From positions 2,666,001-2,730,000 of the forward strand of contig NZ_CP130748.1 in assembly GCF_030563405.1 (NCBI RefSeq): 64,000 nucleotides of DNA, given 5' to 3'. The notes under the pieces were generated by a model, which saw only the letters and a list, made by a program, of their open reading frames with translations, did not search any database and was not told the DNA's origin. Positions 27,707-38,329 of the stretch are shown here, piece by piece. A program made the position numbers and the translations under genes. Source of the DNA: Vibrio sp. SNU_ST1. Lineage in GTDB: Bacteria > Pseudomonadota > Gammaproteobacteria > Enterobacterales > Vibrionaceae. Every line of letters begins with the position of its first letter. The first letter of the stretch is position 1.

Positions 27707-28531
27707 TTGAATAGTTTCAGAGGACAACCCGTGTCAGAGCTAGTCACCAAATTAATGGATTTTGGGTTTACCAAAACCGATGCGCTTGTTTATATTAATT
27801 TACTCAAAAATGGCCAATCCAGCGGATATAAAATCGCGAAAGAGATCTCTATCTCCCGCTCTTCTGTTTACTCGTCTATCGATAACCTTTACGCCAATGG
27901 CTACATTTTCATGTCTGATGGCGACACTAAAGAGTACGAAGCTAAATCACCAGACTTAATTTTCAGCCAGATAGAAAAAAAGACCGTCACCAATATTAAT
28001 TTCCTTAAATCAGAATTATCTAAGATGATGCTGAAAGAGGAAAAAGAGTTCGTTTACAACGTATCGGGGTTCGACAACTTACTTCAAAAGGCCAAGGAAA
28101 TCATTAATCAGGCAAATCTAGAAATTTACCTGAATACCGATTTTAACCTTGAGTTGTTTGGCAAAGAATTATGCGACGCCGTGGAACGTGGAGTACGAGT
28201 GATTGGCTTTTCATTCAACAAAATGGCGAGCCCACATGAAAAGATAGAACTACATTCGCGTTCTGAAAATGAAGAAACCGAATACCCTTCACACCGCTTT
28301 ATGTGCGTAGCCGATATGAAGCTCGCCCTCATGTTCTCACACCGTGAAGAAACCTTAGGTTTGTATGCCAATAATCGCTTAATTGTAAAAATGATAGCAG
28401 AGCATATTCACAGCGATATTTACCTAACAGAATACGAGCGCCTAGCTCCTAATCAGCACCAACACGTCAGAGTAAATACGATTCACGAACAGCACAATGC
28501 TATGGTACTCGACGAACTTAAGAAGCACTAA
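27707..28531 (+). CDS. TrmB-family transcriptional regulator
   Basis: 274 residues. Residues about 10-75 form a winged helix-turn-helix of the TrmB type (GFTKTDALVYINLLKNGQSS, then SRSSVYSSIDNLYANGY). A short coiled stretch leads to a C-terminal phospholipase-D-like ligand domain (FDNLLQKAKEIINQANLEIYL). TrmB proteins control maltodextrin or trehalose genes in archaea and some bacteria and bind sugars as effectors. Its position as last gene of the operon suggests it controls this locus in place of MalT. The start is TTG at 27707, with AAGGAG 6 bases before it; GTG 27734 is less likely. Confidence 0.85.
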   Translation: MNSFRGQPVSELVTKLMDFGFTKTDALVYINLLKNGQSSGYKIAKEISISRSSVYSSIDNLYANGYIFMSDGDTKEYEAKSPDLIFSQIEKKTVTNINFLKSELSKMMLKEEKEFVYNVSGFDNLLQKAKEIINQANLEIYLNTDFNLELFGKELCDAVERGVRVIGFSFNKMASPHEKIELHSRSENEETEYPSHRFMCVADMKLALMFSHREETLGLYANNRLIVKMIAEHIHSDIYLTEYERLAPNQHQHVRVNTIHEQHNAMVLDELKKH

Positions 28532-28790
28532 CTCAGCAGCTCGAATTCAATAATCAGATACGAACAAAGGTTTAGGGGCTGTTGACCTTTCGCGGTTAAA
28601 TTTCGTTCGAGATAGAATAGACTTATGAGTGCATGACTGTAAGTAATCTAGAGCAACCACCGTCACTTTCCTCTAAACAATCAAATACCTTACATTTTTA
28701 CAACAGAAACAATAAAGCCTCGAAAATTCGAGGCTTTAAAATCTTTCAAAGTCATGCTTTCTTATGAAGATGACTTAACAAAACGTTAGC
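28532..28790. other. Junction between sugar locus and recA
   Basis: About 260 bases with no gene. Where recX would start, no RecX-like reading frame is visible. Only the recA terminator is recognised. Confidence 0.6.
28711..28740 (-). terminator. recA terminator (bidirectional)
   Basis: Perfect TAAAGCCTCGAA / TTCGAGGCTTTA stem 50 bases after the recA stop. Both flanks are A/T-rich, so it may also end the TrmB operon arriving from the other side. Confidence 0.8.
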
Positions 28791-29831
28791 TTATAGCTCT
28801 TCGTTTTCTTCTTCCTTCTCTGCACCTTTCTCTTCAAGCACAGCAGGAGTTAGCAGTAACTCACGAAGTTTAGTATCAATTTCTAGAGCAACTTCTGGGT
28901 TTTCACGCAGGTATTTACCAGCGTTAGCTTTACCTTGGCCGATCTTGTCGCCTTTGTAGCTGTACCAAGCGCCTGCTTTTTCTACTAGCTTATTCTTAAC
29001 ACCTAAGTCGATAAGCTCACCTTCGCGGTTGAAGCCTTTACCGTAAAGGATTTGAGTTTCAGCTTGTTTGAATGGTGCAGCAATCTTGTTCTTAACAACC
29101 TTGATACGAGTTTCGTTACCAACAACTTCATCACCATCTTTAATCGCGCCAGTACGGCGAATATCAAGACGAACAGATGCGTAGAACTTAAGTGCGTTAC
29201 CACCTGTTGTTGTTTCAGGGTTACCAAACATCACACCAATTTTCATACGAATTTGGTTAATGAAGATAGCCATACAGTTAGACTGCTTGAGGTTACCAGT
29301 CAGCTTACGCATCGCTTGAGAAAGCATACGAGCCTGAAGACCCATGTGGCTGTCGCCCATTTCGCCTTCGATTTCTGCTTTAGGTGTCAGTGCTGCTACT
29401 GAGTCAATAACAAGAACGTCGATAGCACCTGAACGAGCCAGTGCATCACAGATTTCAAGCGCTTGCTCACCCGTATCAGGTTGAGAAACAAGAAGAGCAT
29501 CGATATCAACCCCCAACTTTTGAGCGTAGATAGGGTCTAGTGCGTGCTCGGCATCGACGAATGCACACGTTTTACCCACTTTCTGTGCTGCTGCGATAAG
29601 CTCAAGCGTTAGCGTTGTTTTACCTGATGATTCCGGACCGTAAACTTCTACGATACGTCCCATAGGTAGGCCACCAGCACCTAGTGCGATATCTAGAGAT
29701 AGAGAACCTGTAGAAATAGTTTCTACGTCCATTGTGCGGTTATCACCAAGACGCATGATTGAACCTTTACCAAATTGCTTTTCAATCTGACCAAGGGCTG
29801 CGGCTAACGCTTTTTGTTTATTCTCGTCCAT
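28791..29831 (-). CDS. recA: Recombinase A
   Basis: DNA strand-exchange ATPase and LexA co-protease, 346 residues. Walker A is [19 protein letters not shown], the [12 protein letters not shown] stretch and the acidic tail (EKEEENEEL) are typical. ATG 29831 is chosen because GGAG is 6 bases upstream and homologues start MDENKQKAL; the longer frame from GTG 29843 would include the ribosome site. A LexA box lies in the promoter. Upstream comes pncC, as in other gammaproteobacteria, but recX is missing downstream. Confidence 0.98.
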   Translation of the reverse strand: MDENKQKALAAALGQIEKQFGKGSIMRLGDNRTMDVETISTGSLSLDIALGAGGLPMGRIVEVYGPESSGKTTLTLELIAAAQKVGKTCAFVDAEHALDPIYAQKLGVDIDALLVSQPDTGEQALEICDALARSGAIDVLVIDSVAALTPKAEIEGEMGDSHMGLQARMLSQAMRKLTGNLKQSNCMAIFINQIRMKIGVMFGNPETTTGGNALKFYASVRLDIRRTGAIKDGDEVVGNETRIKVVKNKIAAPFKQAETQILYGKGFNREGELIDLGVKNKLVEKAGAWYSYKGDKIGQGKANAGKYLRENPEVALEIDTKLRELLLTPAVLEEKGAEKEEENEEL

Positions 29832-29913
29832 TACTATCTCCACATAATCGGTTGTCTTAACAAGCGATCTAGAATCTATTTCTAACCCACATAGGGGTGA
29901 CTAATTGGCTTTC

Positions 29914-29941
29914 ATTATACTGTTGATTCATACAGTGTCTA
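29914..29941 (-). promoter_or_regulatory. recA promoter with LexA box in the spacer
   Basis: TAGACA (29936-29941) and a perfect TATAAT (29914-29919) on the minus strand are 16 bases apart. The spacer is exactly the SOS box CTGTTGATTCATACAG (29920-29935), so bound LexA would cover the promoter. Confidence 0.92.
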
Positions 29942-29970
29942 TACCTGTATGAAAATAATTTGTACAAATG

Positions 29971-30468
29971 TTACTTACCTTCCATTGATAGGTAATCATA
30001 AATAACTTGCAGGGCATGGTGCGTGGCTTGTTGGCGTACTTGTGATCTGTCGCCTGTAAATAGATGCGTTTCCACTTTATCCCAACCGTTTAGTGCTTTC
30101 CAAGCGAAACATACCGTTCCAACAGGCTTATCTTCGGTCGCGCCACCTGGGCCTGCAATGCCACTGATCGATACAGAGATAGTCCCATTTGAATGTTGCA
30201 ATGCCCCGTTCGCCATTTCTATAACCACCGGCTCACTCACTGCACCGAACTCAACTAAGGTTTTAAGCTGTACACCGATCATCTCTTGCTTTGCTTCATT
30301 GCTATAAGTAACAAAAGCACGATCAAACCAACCAGAGCTCCCAGCGATATCCGTCACCGCGCTAGCAACCCCACCGCCAGTGCAAGATTCAGCCGTCACT
30401 AAAACGTGTTTATGTCTAGCGAGTAAGTGTCCAAGCTGTTCACTAAGATCTTGAGTCATCTGCATCAT
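29971..30468 (-). CDS. pncC: Nicotinamide-nucleotide amidase (CinA C-terminal family)
   Basis: 165 residues, the same size as E. coli PncC (YgaD). It deamidates nicotinamide mononucleotide to nicotinate mononucleotide in NAD recycling. The signature [21 protein letters not shown] and [18 protein letters not shown] are present. The ATG at 30468 follows GGGAGG by 3 bases (a second ATG is next to it); the longer frame would run into the mutS region. It precedes recA in the same direction and diverges from mutS. Confidence 0.94.
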   Translation of the reverse strand: MMQMTQDLSEQLGHLLARHKHVLVTAESCTGGGVASAVTDIAGSSGWFDRAFVTYSNEAKQEMIGVQLKTLVEFGAVSEPVVIEMANGALQHSNGTISVSISGIAGPGGATEDKPVGTVCFAWKALNGWDKVETHLFTGDRSQVRQQATHHALQVIYDYLSMEGK

Positions 30469-30589
30469 CAACCTCCCTTTATTTACTGTCATATCATTCG
30501 GATTCGCATCTTTTCGCATGTGTCGCTTTTCGCACGAAACGCTTTCACGTATCCTAAGCCGCAATAGAAATAAACGAAAGAAGTTAACT

Positions 30590-33151
30590 GTGAAAGCCGA
30601 TCAAAAACATACCCCCATGATGCAGCAGTACCTAAAGCTAAAAGCAGAAAATCCAGAAATTCTGCTGTTCTACCGCATGGGCGATTTCTACGAGCTTTTC
30701 TACGATGATGCTAAAAAAGCCTCTCAACTCCTCGATATTTCACTGACCAAGCGTGGCTCTTCAAATGGTGAGCCGATTCCTATGGCAGGTGTTCCGTACC
30801 ATGCCGTTGAGGGATATCTTGCGAAGTTAGTGCAACTTGGTGAATCCGTAGCTATTTGTGAACAGATTGGTAATCCAGCAACTTCAAAAGGCCCGGTTGA
30901 ACGTGCTGTTGTACGCATCGTGACGCCTGGTACCGTAACGGATGAAGCATTGCTTTCTGAGCGTGTTGATAACCTGATTGCAGCCATTTACCATCACAAC
31001 GGTAAGTTTGGTTACGCGACACTTGATATTACCTCCGGTCGATTCCAACTTTGCGAACCAGAAACCGAAGAAGCGATGGCGGCAGAGCTACAAAGAACGT
31101 CACCACGTGAACTGCTATTCCCTGAAGATTTCGAACCCGTAAATTTGATGGCAAGTCGTAATGGCAACCGCCGTCGCCCTGTGTGGGAATTTGAATTAGA
31201 TACCGCTAAGCAGCAATTGAATAAGCAGTTTGGTACTCGTGACCTGGTTGGCTTTGGCGTAGAAAGCGCGAAACTGGGTCTATGTGCGGCTGGTTGTTTG
31301 ATTCAATACGTGAAAGATACCCAGCGAACTGCCCTTCCACACATCCGTTCTTTAACGATGGATAAACAAGATCACTCGGTGATCCTCGATGCAGCGACTC
31401 GCCGCAATCTAGAGATCACGCAAAATCTTGGTGGTGGTACTGATAACACCCTTGCCGAAGTACTTGATCACACTGCGACAGCAATGGGCAGTCGCATGCT
31501 AAAGCGTTGGTTACATCAACCAATGCGCAATATTTCAGCTCTTGATCAACGCCTAGATGCGATTGGTGAGATGAAAGATTTAGCTCTATTCACAGAACTA
31601 CAACCAACCTTAAAGCAGATTGGTGATATCGAACGAATCTTGGCGCGTTTAGCACTTCGCTCTGCTCGTCCTCGCGATATGGCACGTCTTCGCCAAGCAA
31701 TGGAATACTTGCCAGAACTCGCTGAAACGCTGACGCAACTTAAACACCCATACCTGACCCAGCTTGCTCAGTATGCTTCTCCTGTGGATGAAGTATCTGA
31801 ACTACTTGAGCGAGCGATCAAAGAGAACCCGCCCGTAGTGATTCGGGACGGTGGCGTGATAGCTGAAGGCTACAACGCCGAACTCGATGAATGGCGCGAC
31901 CTTGCCGCGGGTGCAACCGAGTTTTTGGATAAGCTTGAACAAGAAGAACGTGAACGTCACGGTATCGACACGCTTAAAGTTGGCTACAACAACGTACACG
32001 GTTTCTTCATTCAGGTAAGCCGCGGACAAAGCCATCTAGTGCCTCCTCACTATGTGCGCCGTCAAACACTAAAAAATGCAGAGCGTTACATCATTCCTGA
32101 GCTAAAAGAGCATGAAGACAAAGTGCTTAGCTCTAAGTCGAAAGCACTCGCAATCGAGAAACAGCTGTGGGAAGAGTTGTTTGATTTGTTATTGCCTTAT
32201 CTAGAACGACTACAAAACATTGCATCTTCAGTGTCTCAGCTTGATGTTCTACAAAACTTAGCTGAACGTGCAGACACCCTTGATTACTGTCGTCCAACCA
32301 TGACAGAGTCTGCTGGCGTACAAATTCAGGCAGGTCGTCACCCTGTGGTTGAACAAGTAATGGACGAACCCTTTATTGCTAACCCTATCGACCTCAATGA
32401 TCAACGTAAGATGCTGATCATCACAGGTCCAAACATGGGTGGTAAGTCGACCTACATGCGTCAAACCGCACTCATTGCGCTGATGGCTCATATTGGTTGT
32501 TATGTTCCAGCAGAAAGCGCAACCATCGGCTCTATCGACCGTATCTTTACGCGTATTGGCGCATCGGATGATTTGGCTTCGGGTCGTTCAACCTTCATGG
32601 TTGAGATGACAGAGACCGCGAATATCCTGCACAACGCAACACCAAATAGCCTTGTGTTAATGGATGAAATCGGTCGTGGTACCAGTACTTACGATGGTCT
32701 GTCTCTGGCTTGGGCAAGTGCGGAATGGCTAGCTAATCAAATCAATGCGATGACACTATTTGCAACGCACTACTTTGAGCTAACTGAGCTGCCTAACCAA
32801 CTTCTAACACTGGCCAACGTGCACTTGGATGCGGTTGAGCATGGTGACAGCATTGCCTTTATGCACGCAGTTCAAGAAGGAGCTGCAAGTAAATCTTACG
32901 GTCTAGCGGTAGCTGGCTTGGCTGGTGTACCGAAAGCGGTAATCAAGAATGCTCGTGCGAAGTTGACTCAACTAGAAGCGTTAAGCATGGAGTCACCAAC
33001 ATCAAAACCAAGTGGCGTTGATATCGCGAACCAACTGAGCCTAATACCTGAGCCTAGTGAAGTAGAACAAGCACTAGCAAATGTTGATCCTGATGATTTA
33101 ACTCCTCGCCAAGCATTAGAAGAGCTCTACCGCTTGAAGAAGTTGCTTTAG
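30590..33151 (+). CDS. mutS: DNA mismatch repair protein MutS
   Basis: 853 residues, equal to E. coli MutS. The mismatch-contact motif GDFYELF is near residues 34-40, Walker [10 protein letters not shown] near 620, and the [12 protein letters not shown] motif follows. It recognises mispairs and recruits MutL. The start is GTG at 30590, giving [15 protein letters not shown]; the longer frame from 30518 adds 24 residues unlike any MutS. Convergent with rpoS, with a shared terminator. Confidence 0.97.
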   Translation: MKADQKHTPMMQQYLKLKAENPEILLFYRMGDFYELFYDDAKKASQLLDISLTKRGSSNGEPIPMAGVPYHAVEGYLAKLVQLGESVAICEQIGNPATSKGPVERAVVRIVTPGTVTDEALLSERVDNLIAAIYHHNGKFGYATLDITSGRFQLCEPETEEAMAAELQRTSPRELLFPEDFEPVNLMASRNGNRRRPVWEFELDTAKQQLNKQFGTRDLVGFGVESAKLGLCAAGCLIQYVKDTQRTALPHIRSLTMDKQDHSVILDAATRRNLEITQNLGGGTDNTLAEVLDHTATAMGSRMLKRWLHQPMRNISALDQRLDAIGEMKDLALFTELQPTLKQIGDIERILARLALRSARPRDMARLRQAMEYLPELAETLTQLKHPYLTQLAQYASPVDEVSELLERAIKENPPVVIRDGGVIAEGYNAELDEWRDLAAGATEFLDKLEQEERERHGIDTLKVGYNNVHGFFIQVSRGQSHLVPPHYVRRQTLKNAERYIIPELKEHEDKVLSSKSKALAIEKQLWEELFDLLLPYLERLQNIASSVSQLDVLQNLAERADTLDYCRPTMTESAGVQIQAGRHPVVEQVMDEPFIANPIDLNDQRKMLIITGPNMGGKSTYMRQTALIALMAHIGCYVPAESATIGSIDRIFTRIGASDDLASGRSTFMVEMTETANILHNATPNSLVLMDEIGRGTSTYDGLSLAWASAEWLANQINAMTLFATHYFELTELPNQLLTLANVHLDAVEHGDSIAFMHAVQEGAASKSYGLAVAGLAGVPKAVIKNARAKLTQLEALSMESPTSKPSGVDIANQLSLIPEPSEVEQALANVDPDDLTPRQALEELYRLKKLL

Positions 33152-33232
33152 TCTCAGTCCAATTAGCCTGTTATTGTCGTCGTACTGCTATTTTTATTCG
33201 GCGACATGAAAGGTAAAAGGTACAAGCTACAA

Positions 33233-33266
33233 ACAAAAAAACGCTGACTTAAAGTCAGCGTTTTTA
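33233..33266. terminator. Bidirectional terminator between mutS and rpoS
   Basis: AAAAACGCTGACTT / AAGTCAGCGTTTTT, nearly perfect, with T runs on both strands, set between two convergent genes. Confidence 0.92.
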
Positions 33267-33301
33267 TTTGTCTTCTGTTTAGAGAAGCATCATCTGTTCA
33301 T

Positions 33302-34282
33302 TTAGTCGTTTTCTACGTTGAACAGGTTTTCCATATTCAAGCCTTGCTTGATAAGAATCTCACGTAGACGACGAAGCCCTTCAACTTGAATTTGACGAAC
33401 ACGTTCACGAGTCAGGCTAATTTCACGGCCTACTTCTTCTAGTGTTGATGGTTCATAGCCAAGTAATCCAAAGCGACGCGCAAGCACCTCTTTCTGCTTA
33501 GGATTCAGCTCATCAAGCCAGAAAATCAACGAGTTCTTAATATCGCTATCTTGAGTTGAAACCTCAGGGTCTGAGTTGTTGATGTCCGGAATTATATCCA
33601 GTAGCGCTTTCTCACCATCACCACCAATAGGCGTATCAACAGAGCTCACTCTTTCGTTTAGACGAAGCATCTTGCTCACATCACCAACAGGTTTGTCTAG
33701 CTTAGAAGCAATTTCTTCTGCCGTTGGTTCATGGTCAAGTTTTTGTGAAAGTTCTCTTGCGGTACGTAGGTAGATGTTCAGCTCTTTCACAACATGAATT
33801 GGCAAACGGATAGTGCGAGTCTGATTCATTAGCGCACGTTCAATGGTTTGACGAATCCACCATGTCGCGTAAGTTGAGAAGCGGAAGCCACGCTCTGGAT
33901 CAAACTTCTCTACGGCGCGGATCAAGCCTAGGTTGCCTTCTTCGATTAGATCGAGAAGTGCCAAGCCGCGGTTGCTATAACGACGAGAAATTTTTACCAC
34001 CAAACGCAGGTTACTTTCGATCATGCGTTTGCGTGCTGCTTCATCACCGCGTAGAGCTCGACGTGCATAAAGCACCTCTTCTTCAGCGGTTAATAGTGGT
34101 GAGAAACCGATTTCGCCTAAGTAGAGTTGAGTCGCATCTAAGCTTTTAGACGTAACTTCAGTCTCTTCTTTCGCTTCGGTTTTCTTAGTGACTGTTCGTT
34201 TTGCTTTTCCAAGAGCTTCCTGTTCCGTGGTTGCTTGGTTAAGATCGAACTCTTCTTTGGTTACTGCATTGCTTATACTCAT
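33302..34282 (-). CDS. rpoS: RNA polymerase sigma factor RpoS
   Basis: Stationary-phase/general stress sigma factor, 326 residues. Region 1.2 ([16 protein letters not shown]), region 2 ([18 protein letters not shown] and [16 protein letters not shown]) and region 4 ([20 protein letters not shown]) are all present. ATG 34282 has a strong GGGGGAGG site 4 bases upstream, so the eight extra residues of the longer frame are not used. It follows nlpD, from within which rpoS is usually transcribed. Confidence 0.97.
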   Translation of the reverse strand: MSISNAVTKEEFDLNQATTEQEALGKAKRTVTKKTEAKEETEVTSKSLDATQLYLGEIGFSPLLTAEEEVLYARRALRGDEAARKRMIESNLRLVVKISRRYSNRGLALLDLIEEGNLGLIRAVEKFDPERGFRFSTYATWWIRQTIERALMNQTRTIRLPIHVVKELNIYLRTARELSQKLDHEPTAEEIASKLDKPVGDVSKMLRLNERVSSVDTPIGGDGEKALLDIIPDINNSDPEVSTQDSDIKNSLIFWLDELNPKQKEVLARRFGLLGYEPSTLEEVGREISLTRERVRQIQVEGLRRLREILIKQGLNMENLFNVEND

Positions 34283-34380
34283 AACGCCTCCCCCTGGCGA
34301 AATTAGCATGACATTACAACTTCATATGTCGCTAAATGACTATGTCACTCCATACAATACGTAATTTTTGCATATTGTAT

Positions 34381-35295
34381 TTAAGGTAAATACCGTTTTG
34401 GATTAACTGATTTACCTTGGTAACGAATCTCAAAGTGCAGCCTGACACTGCTGGCTCCAGAGCTTCCCATTGTTGCAATCTTCTGCCCTGGTTTCACACT
34501 TTGCCCTTCAGATACTAATAGTCGGTCGTTATGCGCGTATGCACTTAAGTAATTATCATTGTGCTTCACAATCACTAGATTGCCGTAGCCTCGTAGTGCA
34601 TTACCCGAATAAACAACCGTTCCCCCTGCAGTAGATACTATTGGCTGACCTCGCTGTCCTGCTATGTCTATGCCTTTATTTCCTTGTTCGCCTACAGAGA
34701 AATTCTTAATTACTCTCCCTTTCGTTGGCCATAACCATTTGGATACTTTGTTACTCGTTGGTTTTGTTGGCGGTGTAACATTCTGTTTACCTTTAGAACC
34801 AACATACTCCTTTGATTTGGATTGTACAACCTTCTTTTGTGGATCTTTTTTCGCCACTTTGGTGGTTGTTTGAGCGGGCGCAGATTTAGAGCTTTTACTC
34901 TTTTTAGGTGTTGTTTTAGGTTTGCTTGAGGCCAACAAAGTTGTGGATGCGGCAACAGGCGTAGCAACGGCTGCAACCGCTACCGTTGATTTACCATACG
35001 CTGGAGCGTTGTAGCTAGGACGCCATAACTTAAGGCTCTGCCCTGGATGGATGGTATAAGGTGCAGACAGATTGTTATAGCGAATCAGCTCTTTAACATC
35101 TTTATTTGTTACGTAAGCAATAAAATAAAGGGTATCGCCTTTTTTCACTTCATAGTAACTACCACGATAACTACCACGATCAATCGATGAGTAATTCTTG
35201 TTTAAGCTTGAAACTGGCGCAGGCGAATTCGCAGCACACCCAACAAGTGCACAGCTAAGCAGTAGAGAACTTCCTTTAAAAACCTTCGAACGCAT
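34381..35295 (-). CDS. nlpD: NlpD-like murein hydrolase activator lipoprotein
   Basis: About 304 residues. A lipoprotein signal (lipobox LVGC) is followed by a LysM domain (YYEVKKGDTLYFIAY to LKLWRP), a lysine/threonine-rich linker and a C-terminal M23-like domain. The first zinc-ligand motif (HxxxD) is replaced by NKGID, while YAHND and LHFEIR remain. This is the pattern of NlpD, which activates the amidase AmiC at division rather than cutting murein itself. ATG 35295 is preferred; GTG 35310 would add five residues. Upstream of rpoS, downstream of pcm. Confidence 0.93.
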   Translation of the reverse strand: MRSKVFKGSSLLLSCALVGCAANSPAPVSSLNKNYSSIDRGSYRGSYYEVKKGDTLYFIAYVTNKDVKELIRYNNLSAPYTIHPGQSLKLWRPSYNAPAYGKSTVAVAAVATPVAASTTLLASSKPKTTPKKSKSSKSAPAQTTTKVAKKDPQKKVVQSKSKEYVGSKGKQNVTPPTKPTSNKVSKWLWPTKGRVIKNFSVGEQGNKGIDIAGQRGQPIVSTAGGTVVYSGNALRGYGNLVIVKHNDNYLSAYAHNDRLLVSEGQSVKPGQKIATMGSSGASSVRLHFEIRYQGKSVNPKRYLP

Positions 35296-35330
35296 CGACT
35301 TTCTATCCACCTACACCATTAATAATTTTA

Positions 35331-35957
35331 TTAAGCTAACTCACCAGGTACAAGAGGTACAAATCGCACCATCTCGATAACACTCGATAAGAACTCATCG
35401 CCGTGGCGAACAATCTTCAACAGTTGTTGTTCGTCATCTCCGACCGGAATTAGTAAGCGGCCTCCATCTTTCAACTGCTGCAAAAGCGCTTGAGGGATCG
35501 ACTCTGCAGCAGCTGTGACAATAATCGCATCAAAAGGCGCCTTAGAAGACCAACCTTGCCAACCATCACCGTGCTTGGTTGAGATGTTGTAGAAATCGAG
35601 TTGCTTCAACCTACGCTTAGCATCCCATTGTAGCGACTTTATTCTTTCGACCGAATACACGTGATCAACCAACTGAGCTAAAACAGCCGTTTGGTAACCA
35701 GAACCCGTTCCGATCTCCAAAACGCGGCTGTCTTGTTGTAACTCAAGTAGCTCTGTCATCTTAGCAACAATATAAGGCTGAGAAATTGTCTGCCCCTGCC
35801 CGATCGGCAGGGCATTATTATCATAGGCTTGGTGATACATAGCTTGTGATAAAAAGCTCTCTCTCGGTAGTAAGTAAATAGCATCAAGAACCTTTTGATC
35901 CTGAATACCATTTTCTATCAGAAAAGTAACTAAGCGCTCAGCTTGTGGATTACTCAC
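35331..35957 (-). CDS. pcm: Protein-L-isoaspartate O-methyltransferase
   Basis: 208 residues. SAM-binding motif [16 protein letters not shown], the Pcm signature [17 protein letters not shown] and the C-terminal RFVPL are present. It methylates L-isoaspartyl residues to start their repair. GTG start at 35955-35957 directly after the surE stop codon, so the genes are coupled. Confidence 0.96.
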   Translation of the reverse strand: MSNPQAERLVTFLIENGIQDQKVLDAIYLLPRESFLSQAMYHQAYDNNALPIGQGQTISQPYIVAKMTELLELQQDSRVLEIGTGSGYQTAVLAQLVDHVYSVERIKSLQWDAKRRLKQLDFYNISTKHGDGWQGWSSKAPFDAIIVTAAAESIPQALLQQLKDGGRLLIPVGDDEQQLLKIVRHGDEFLSSVIEMVRFVPLVPGELA

Positions 35958-36701
35958 TTATTTATCCCCTAACCATGTAGTCATCGCACCCAACGACTCA
36001 TGTGCCGTCAGATCAACTTGTAGTGGTGTTACCGACACAAAACCATGTTCAATGGCGTAAAAATCGGTGCCCTCACCAGCATCTTGCTCCTTACCAGGAG
36101 GGCCAAGCCAATAGATATCATGACCACGTGGGTCTTTCTGCTTAATCATATCTTCAGCATGGTGACGAGCACCTAAGCGTGTCACCTGAGTACCCGATAG
36201 TTGTTCGAATGCTAAGTCAGGGACGTTCACGTTTAACAGGCGATTGGTCGGGATTGGGTTTGCTAAATGTTGTTCGACAATACGGCGAGCAACCGCTGCC
36301 GCTGTCTTAAAATGTTGTTTTCCAACCAGAGAAAATGCCACCGATTGAACACCTAGAAAGTGGCCTTCCATTGCTGCTGCGACAGTACCTGAATAAAGCA
36401 CGTCATCACCAAGGTTAGCTCCGTGATTAATACCCGTTAAAACCAGATCAGGCATGTCACTCTTTAGGAGTTCGTTCAATGCAAAATGTACACAGTCGGT
36501 CGGTGTTCCTTGTACCGAATAGGTATTTCTAGCAATCTCTTGAACACGTAAAGGCTGTTCTAAAGTTAATGAATTTGAAGCACCAGAGCGATTACGGTCA
36601 GGTGCCACAATGATAACTTCAGCAAGATCACGTAATTCATTTGCCAGCTCATGAATACCTTGAGCATGCACACCATCATCGTTGCTGAGTAAAATCTTCA
36701 T
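35958..36701 (-). CDS. surE: 5'/3'-nucleotidase, stationary-phase survival protein SurE
   Basis: 247 residues. Metal-dependent nucleotidase starting [15 protein letters not shown], with the two metal aspartates at residues 8-9 and [20 protein letters not shown] further on. AAAGGA lies 7 bases before ATG 36701; the ten extra residues of the longer frame are not supported. It is followed immediately by pcm. Confidence 0.96.
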   Translation of the reverse strand: MKILLSNDDGVHAQGIHELANELRDLAEVIIVAPDRNRSGASNSLTLEQPLRVQEIARNTYSVQGTPTDCVHFALNELLKSDMPDLVLTGINHGANLGDDVLYSGTVAAAMEGHFLGVQSVAFSLVGKQHFKTAAAVARRIVEQHLANPIPTNRLLNVNVPDLAFEQLSGTQVTRLGARHHAEDMIKQKDPRGHDIYWLGPPGKEQDAGEGTDFYAIEHGFVSVTPLQVDLTAHESLGAMTTWLGDK

Positions 36702-36729
36702 CTTGTATCCTTTCTTTTGTACCAATGCC

Positions 36730-36760
36730 AAGTCACTTAAATTCCAAGATTAAGTGACTT
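36730..36760 (-). repeat. Hairpin between truD and surE
   Basis: AAGTCACTTA / TAAGTGACTT arms around an 11-base loop, in the 76-base gap between the two genes. No T tail follows, so it may shape mRNA processing rather than end transcription. Confidence 0.6.
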
Positions 36761-36777
36761 AGACCCAAGCAGAATCA

Positions 36778-37824
36778 TTATTGCTCGTAGGTTCTTTCTA
36801 CGTGTACTTCTTCAACTAACTCACGAACGATAGCGGTTGCGAAACAGCCTGCGTCCAGAGAGAATTTAAGAGTGACATTGTCTTCGTTTACTTCCCACAC
36901 TAAACCCATCGGCTTCAAAGACGCTTCACGGCGATCATGGCGCATACGGTTGCCACAAATAAGAGCCATTAGATCCGGTTCAGCATCAAGGTGTTTTTGC
37001 TCTAGAGCTTGAGACGCATCCGTCGTCGGTAACGCATTATCTCCAGCTAAAGCAACGGTAATAAACGCAGACCCATTGGCGATATCTTGGTTTACAGCTT
37101 CGATATTAGCGGCAGTCACAGTAAGTTGAGCGTCGTTTTTAACAACAATATCGCCGACTAATGCCGAAGCAAACGCATCGTGCTCAATACGGTCAGAAAG
37201 AATTAAGTTGTAGATCCAAGAACGAGCTGCTGAGAGGTACAAGCTGCGCTTATTTTGATTACGCGTACGAACGTTTTCACGTCCCCAACGGCGAGCTTCA
37301 GATAAGTTGTTACCTTCATTACCAAACCTCTGAGCACCAAAGTAATTTGGCACGCCCACTTGAGCGACTTTTTCCAAACGTTTTACCACATCATCGCAGT
37401 CCGTTACTTCAGACAAAGTTAGCTCGAATTGGTTGCCAACTAAATCGCCTGGACGTAACTTTTTGTTGTGGCGTGCTGTCGCCAAGATCTCAATGCTTGG
37501 ATATTGTGCAAGAAAAGCAGAAAAGTCAGGTTCACCTTTTGGTAGATGCACGCTCAACCACTGTTCTGTCACAGCATGACGGTCTTTCAAACCTGCCCAG
37601 CTCACGTCTTTCGACTTAACACCACACGCTTTAGCCAGCTCGTTTGCTACAAAGCTCGTGTTCTCGCCCGTTTTACGAATACGAACCATAAGGTGTTCGC
37701 CTTCACCAGTGAACTCAAAACCTAAGTCTTCATTAACGACAAAGTGTTCGGCTTTTGCTTTTAGTTTTGCTTTCGCAGTTGGTTTACCGTTTAGATAAGC
37801 CAATGAAGATAAAATATCTGACAT
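36778..37824 (-). CDS. truD: tRNA pseudouridine(13) synthase TruD
   Basis: 348 residues. Catalytic aspartate is in AGLKDRHA near residue 80, and the TruD insertion domain motifs PNYFGAQRFG and SAARSWIYNLILS are present. It makes pseudouridine 13 in tRNA-Glu. ATG 37824 is preferred because it removes overlap with ispF and matches the start of homologues; its ribosome site is weak. Confidence 0.95.
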   Translation of the reverse strand: MSDILSSLAYLNGKPTAKAKLKAKAEHFVVNEDLGFEFTGEGEHLMVRIRKTGENTSFVANELAKACGVKSKDVSWAGLKDRHAVTEQWLSVHLPKGEPDFSAFLAQYPSIEILATARHNKKLRPGDLVGNQFELTLSEVTDCDDVVKRLEKVAQVGVPNYFGAQRFGNEGNNLSEARRWGRENVRTRNQNKRSLYLSAARSWIYNLILSDRIEHDAFASALVGDIVVKNDAQLTVTAANIEAVNQDIANGSAFITVALAGDNALPTTDASQALEQKHLDAEPDLMALICGNRMRHDRREASLKPMGLVWEVNEDNVTLKFSLDAGCFATAIVRELVEEVHVERTYEQ

Positions 37825-37846
37825 GCTGTTCTTTTCGTGTTGGTGC

Positions 37847-38329
37847 TTACGCACTTTTAGTAATTAGGACCACCGCTTCACATGCGATGCCCTCTTTGCG
37901 ACCTGTAAAACCTAAACGTTCAGTGGTCGTCGCTTTTACATTCACATTGCTAATGCTGGTTTCTAAATCTTGTGCGATAGCGTGGCACATAGAGTCTATA
38001 TGAGGCGCCATCTTTGGAGCTTGCGCCATGATAGTAATATCGGCATTACCAATCACGTAGCCTTGTTCTTTTACTCGACGATAAACATCTTTTAGAAGTT
38101 CACGGCTATCCGCGCCTTTCCACTCATCATCGGTATCGGGGAAATGACGACCAATATCACCTGCAGCAATAGCACCTAATAAAGCATCACACAACGCGTG
38201 AAGGGCAACATCACCATCTGAGTGTGCGATAAGACCCTGCTCATAAGGGACTCTAACGCCACCTATAATTACCGGACCTTCACCACCAAACTTATGTACA
38301 TCAAAGCCATGGCCAATACGAATCATCAT
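37847..38329 (-). CDS. ispF: 2-C-methyl-D-erythritol 2,4-cyclodiphosphate synthase
   Basis: 160 residues; MEP pathway of isoprenoid synthesis. The zinc motif GHGFDVH opens the protein and [18 protein letters not shown] and [12 protein letters not shown] follow. The ispD stop and this ATG share a base (TAATG), so translation is coupled. A second ATG at 38326 is possible. Confidence 0.97.
   Translation of the reverse strand: MMIRIGHGFDVHKFGGEGPVIIGGVRVPYEQGLIAHSDGDVALHALCDALLGAIAAGDIGRHFPDTDDEWKGADSRELLKDVYRRVKEQGYVIGNADITIMAQAPKMAPHIDSMCHAIAQDLETSISNVNVKATTTERLGFTGRKEGIACEAVVLITKSA

Noticed and set aside
14441..28531. Prophage or integrative element carrying the sugar locus
   Set aside because: No integrase, transposase, attachment repeat or phage gene is visible, and base composition is like its neighbours.
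34381..35295. Active M23 endopeptidase
   Set aside because: The HxxxD zinc motif is replaced by NKGID and the LysM plus lipoprotein layout is that of the activator NlpD.
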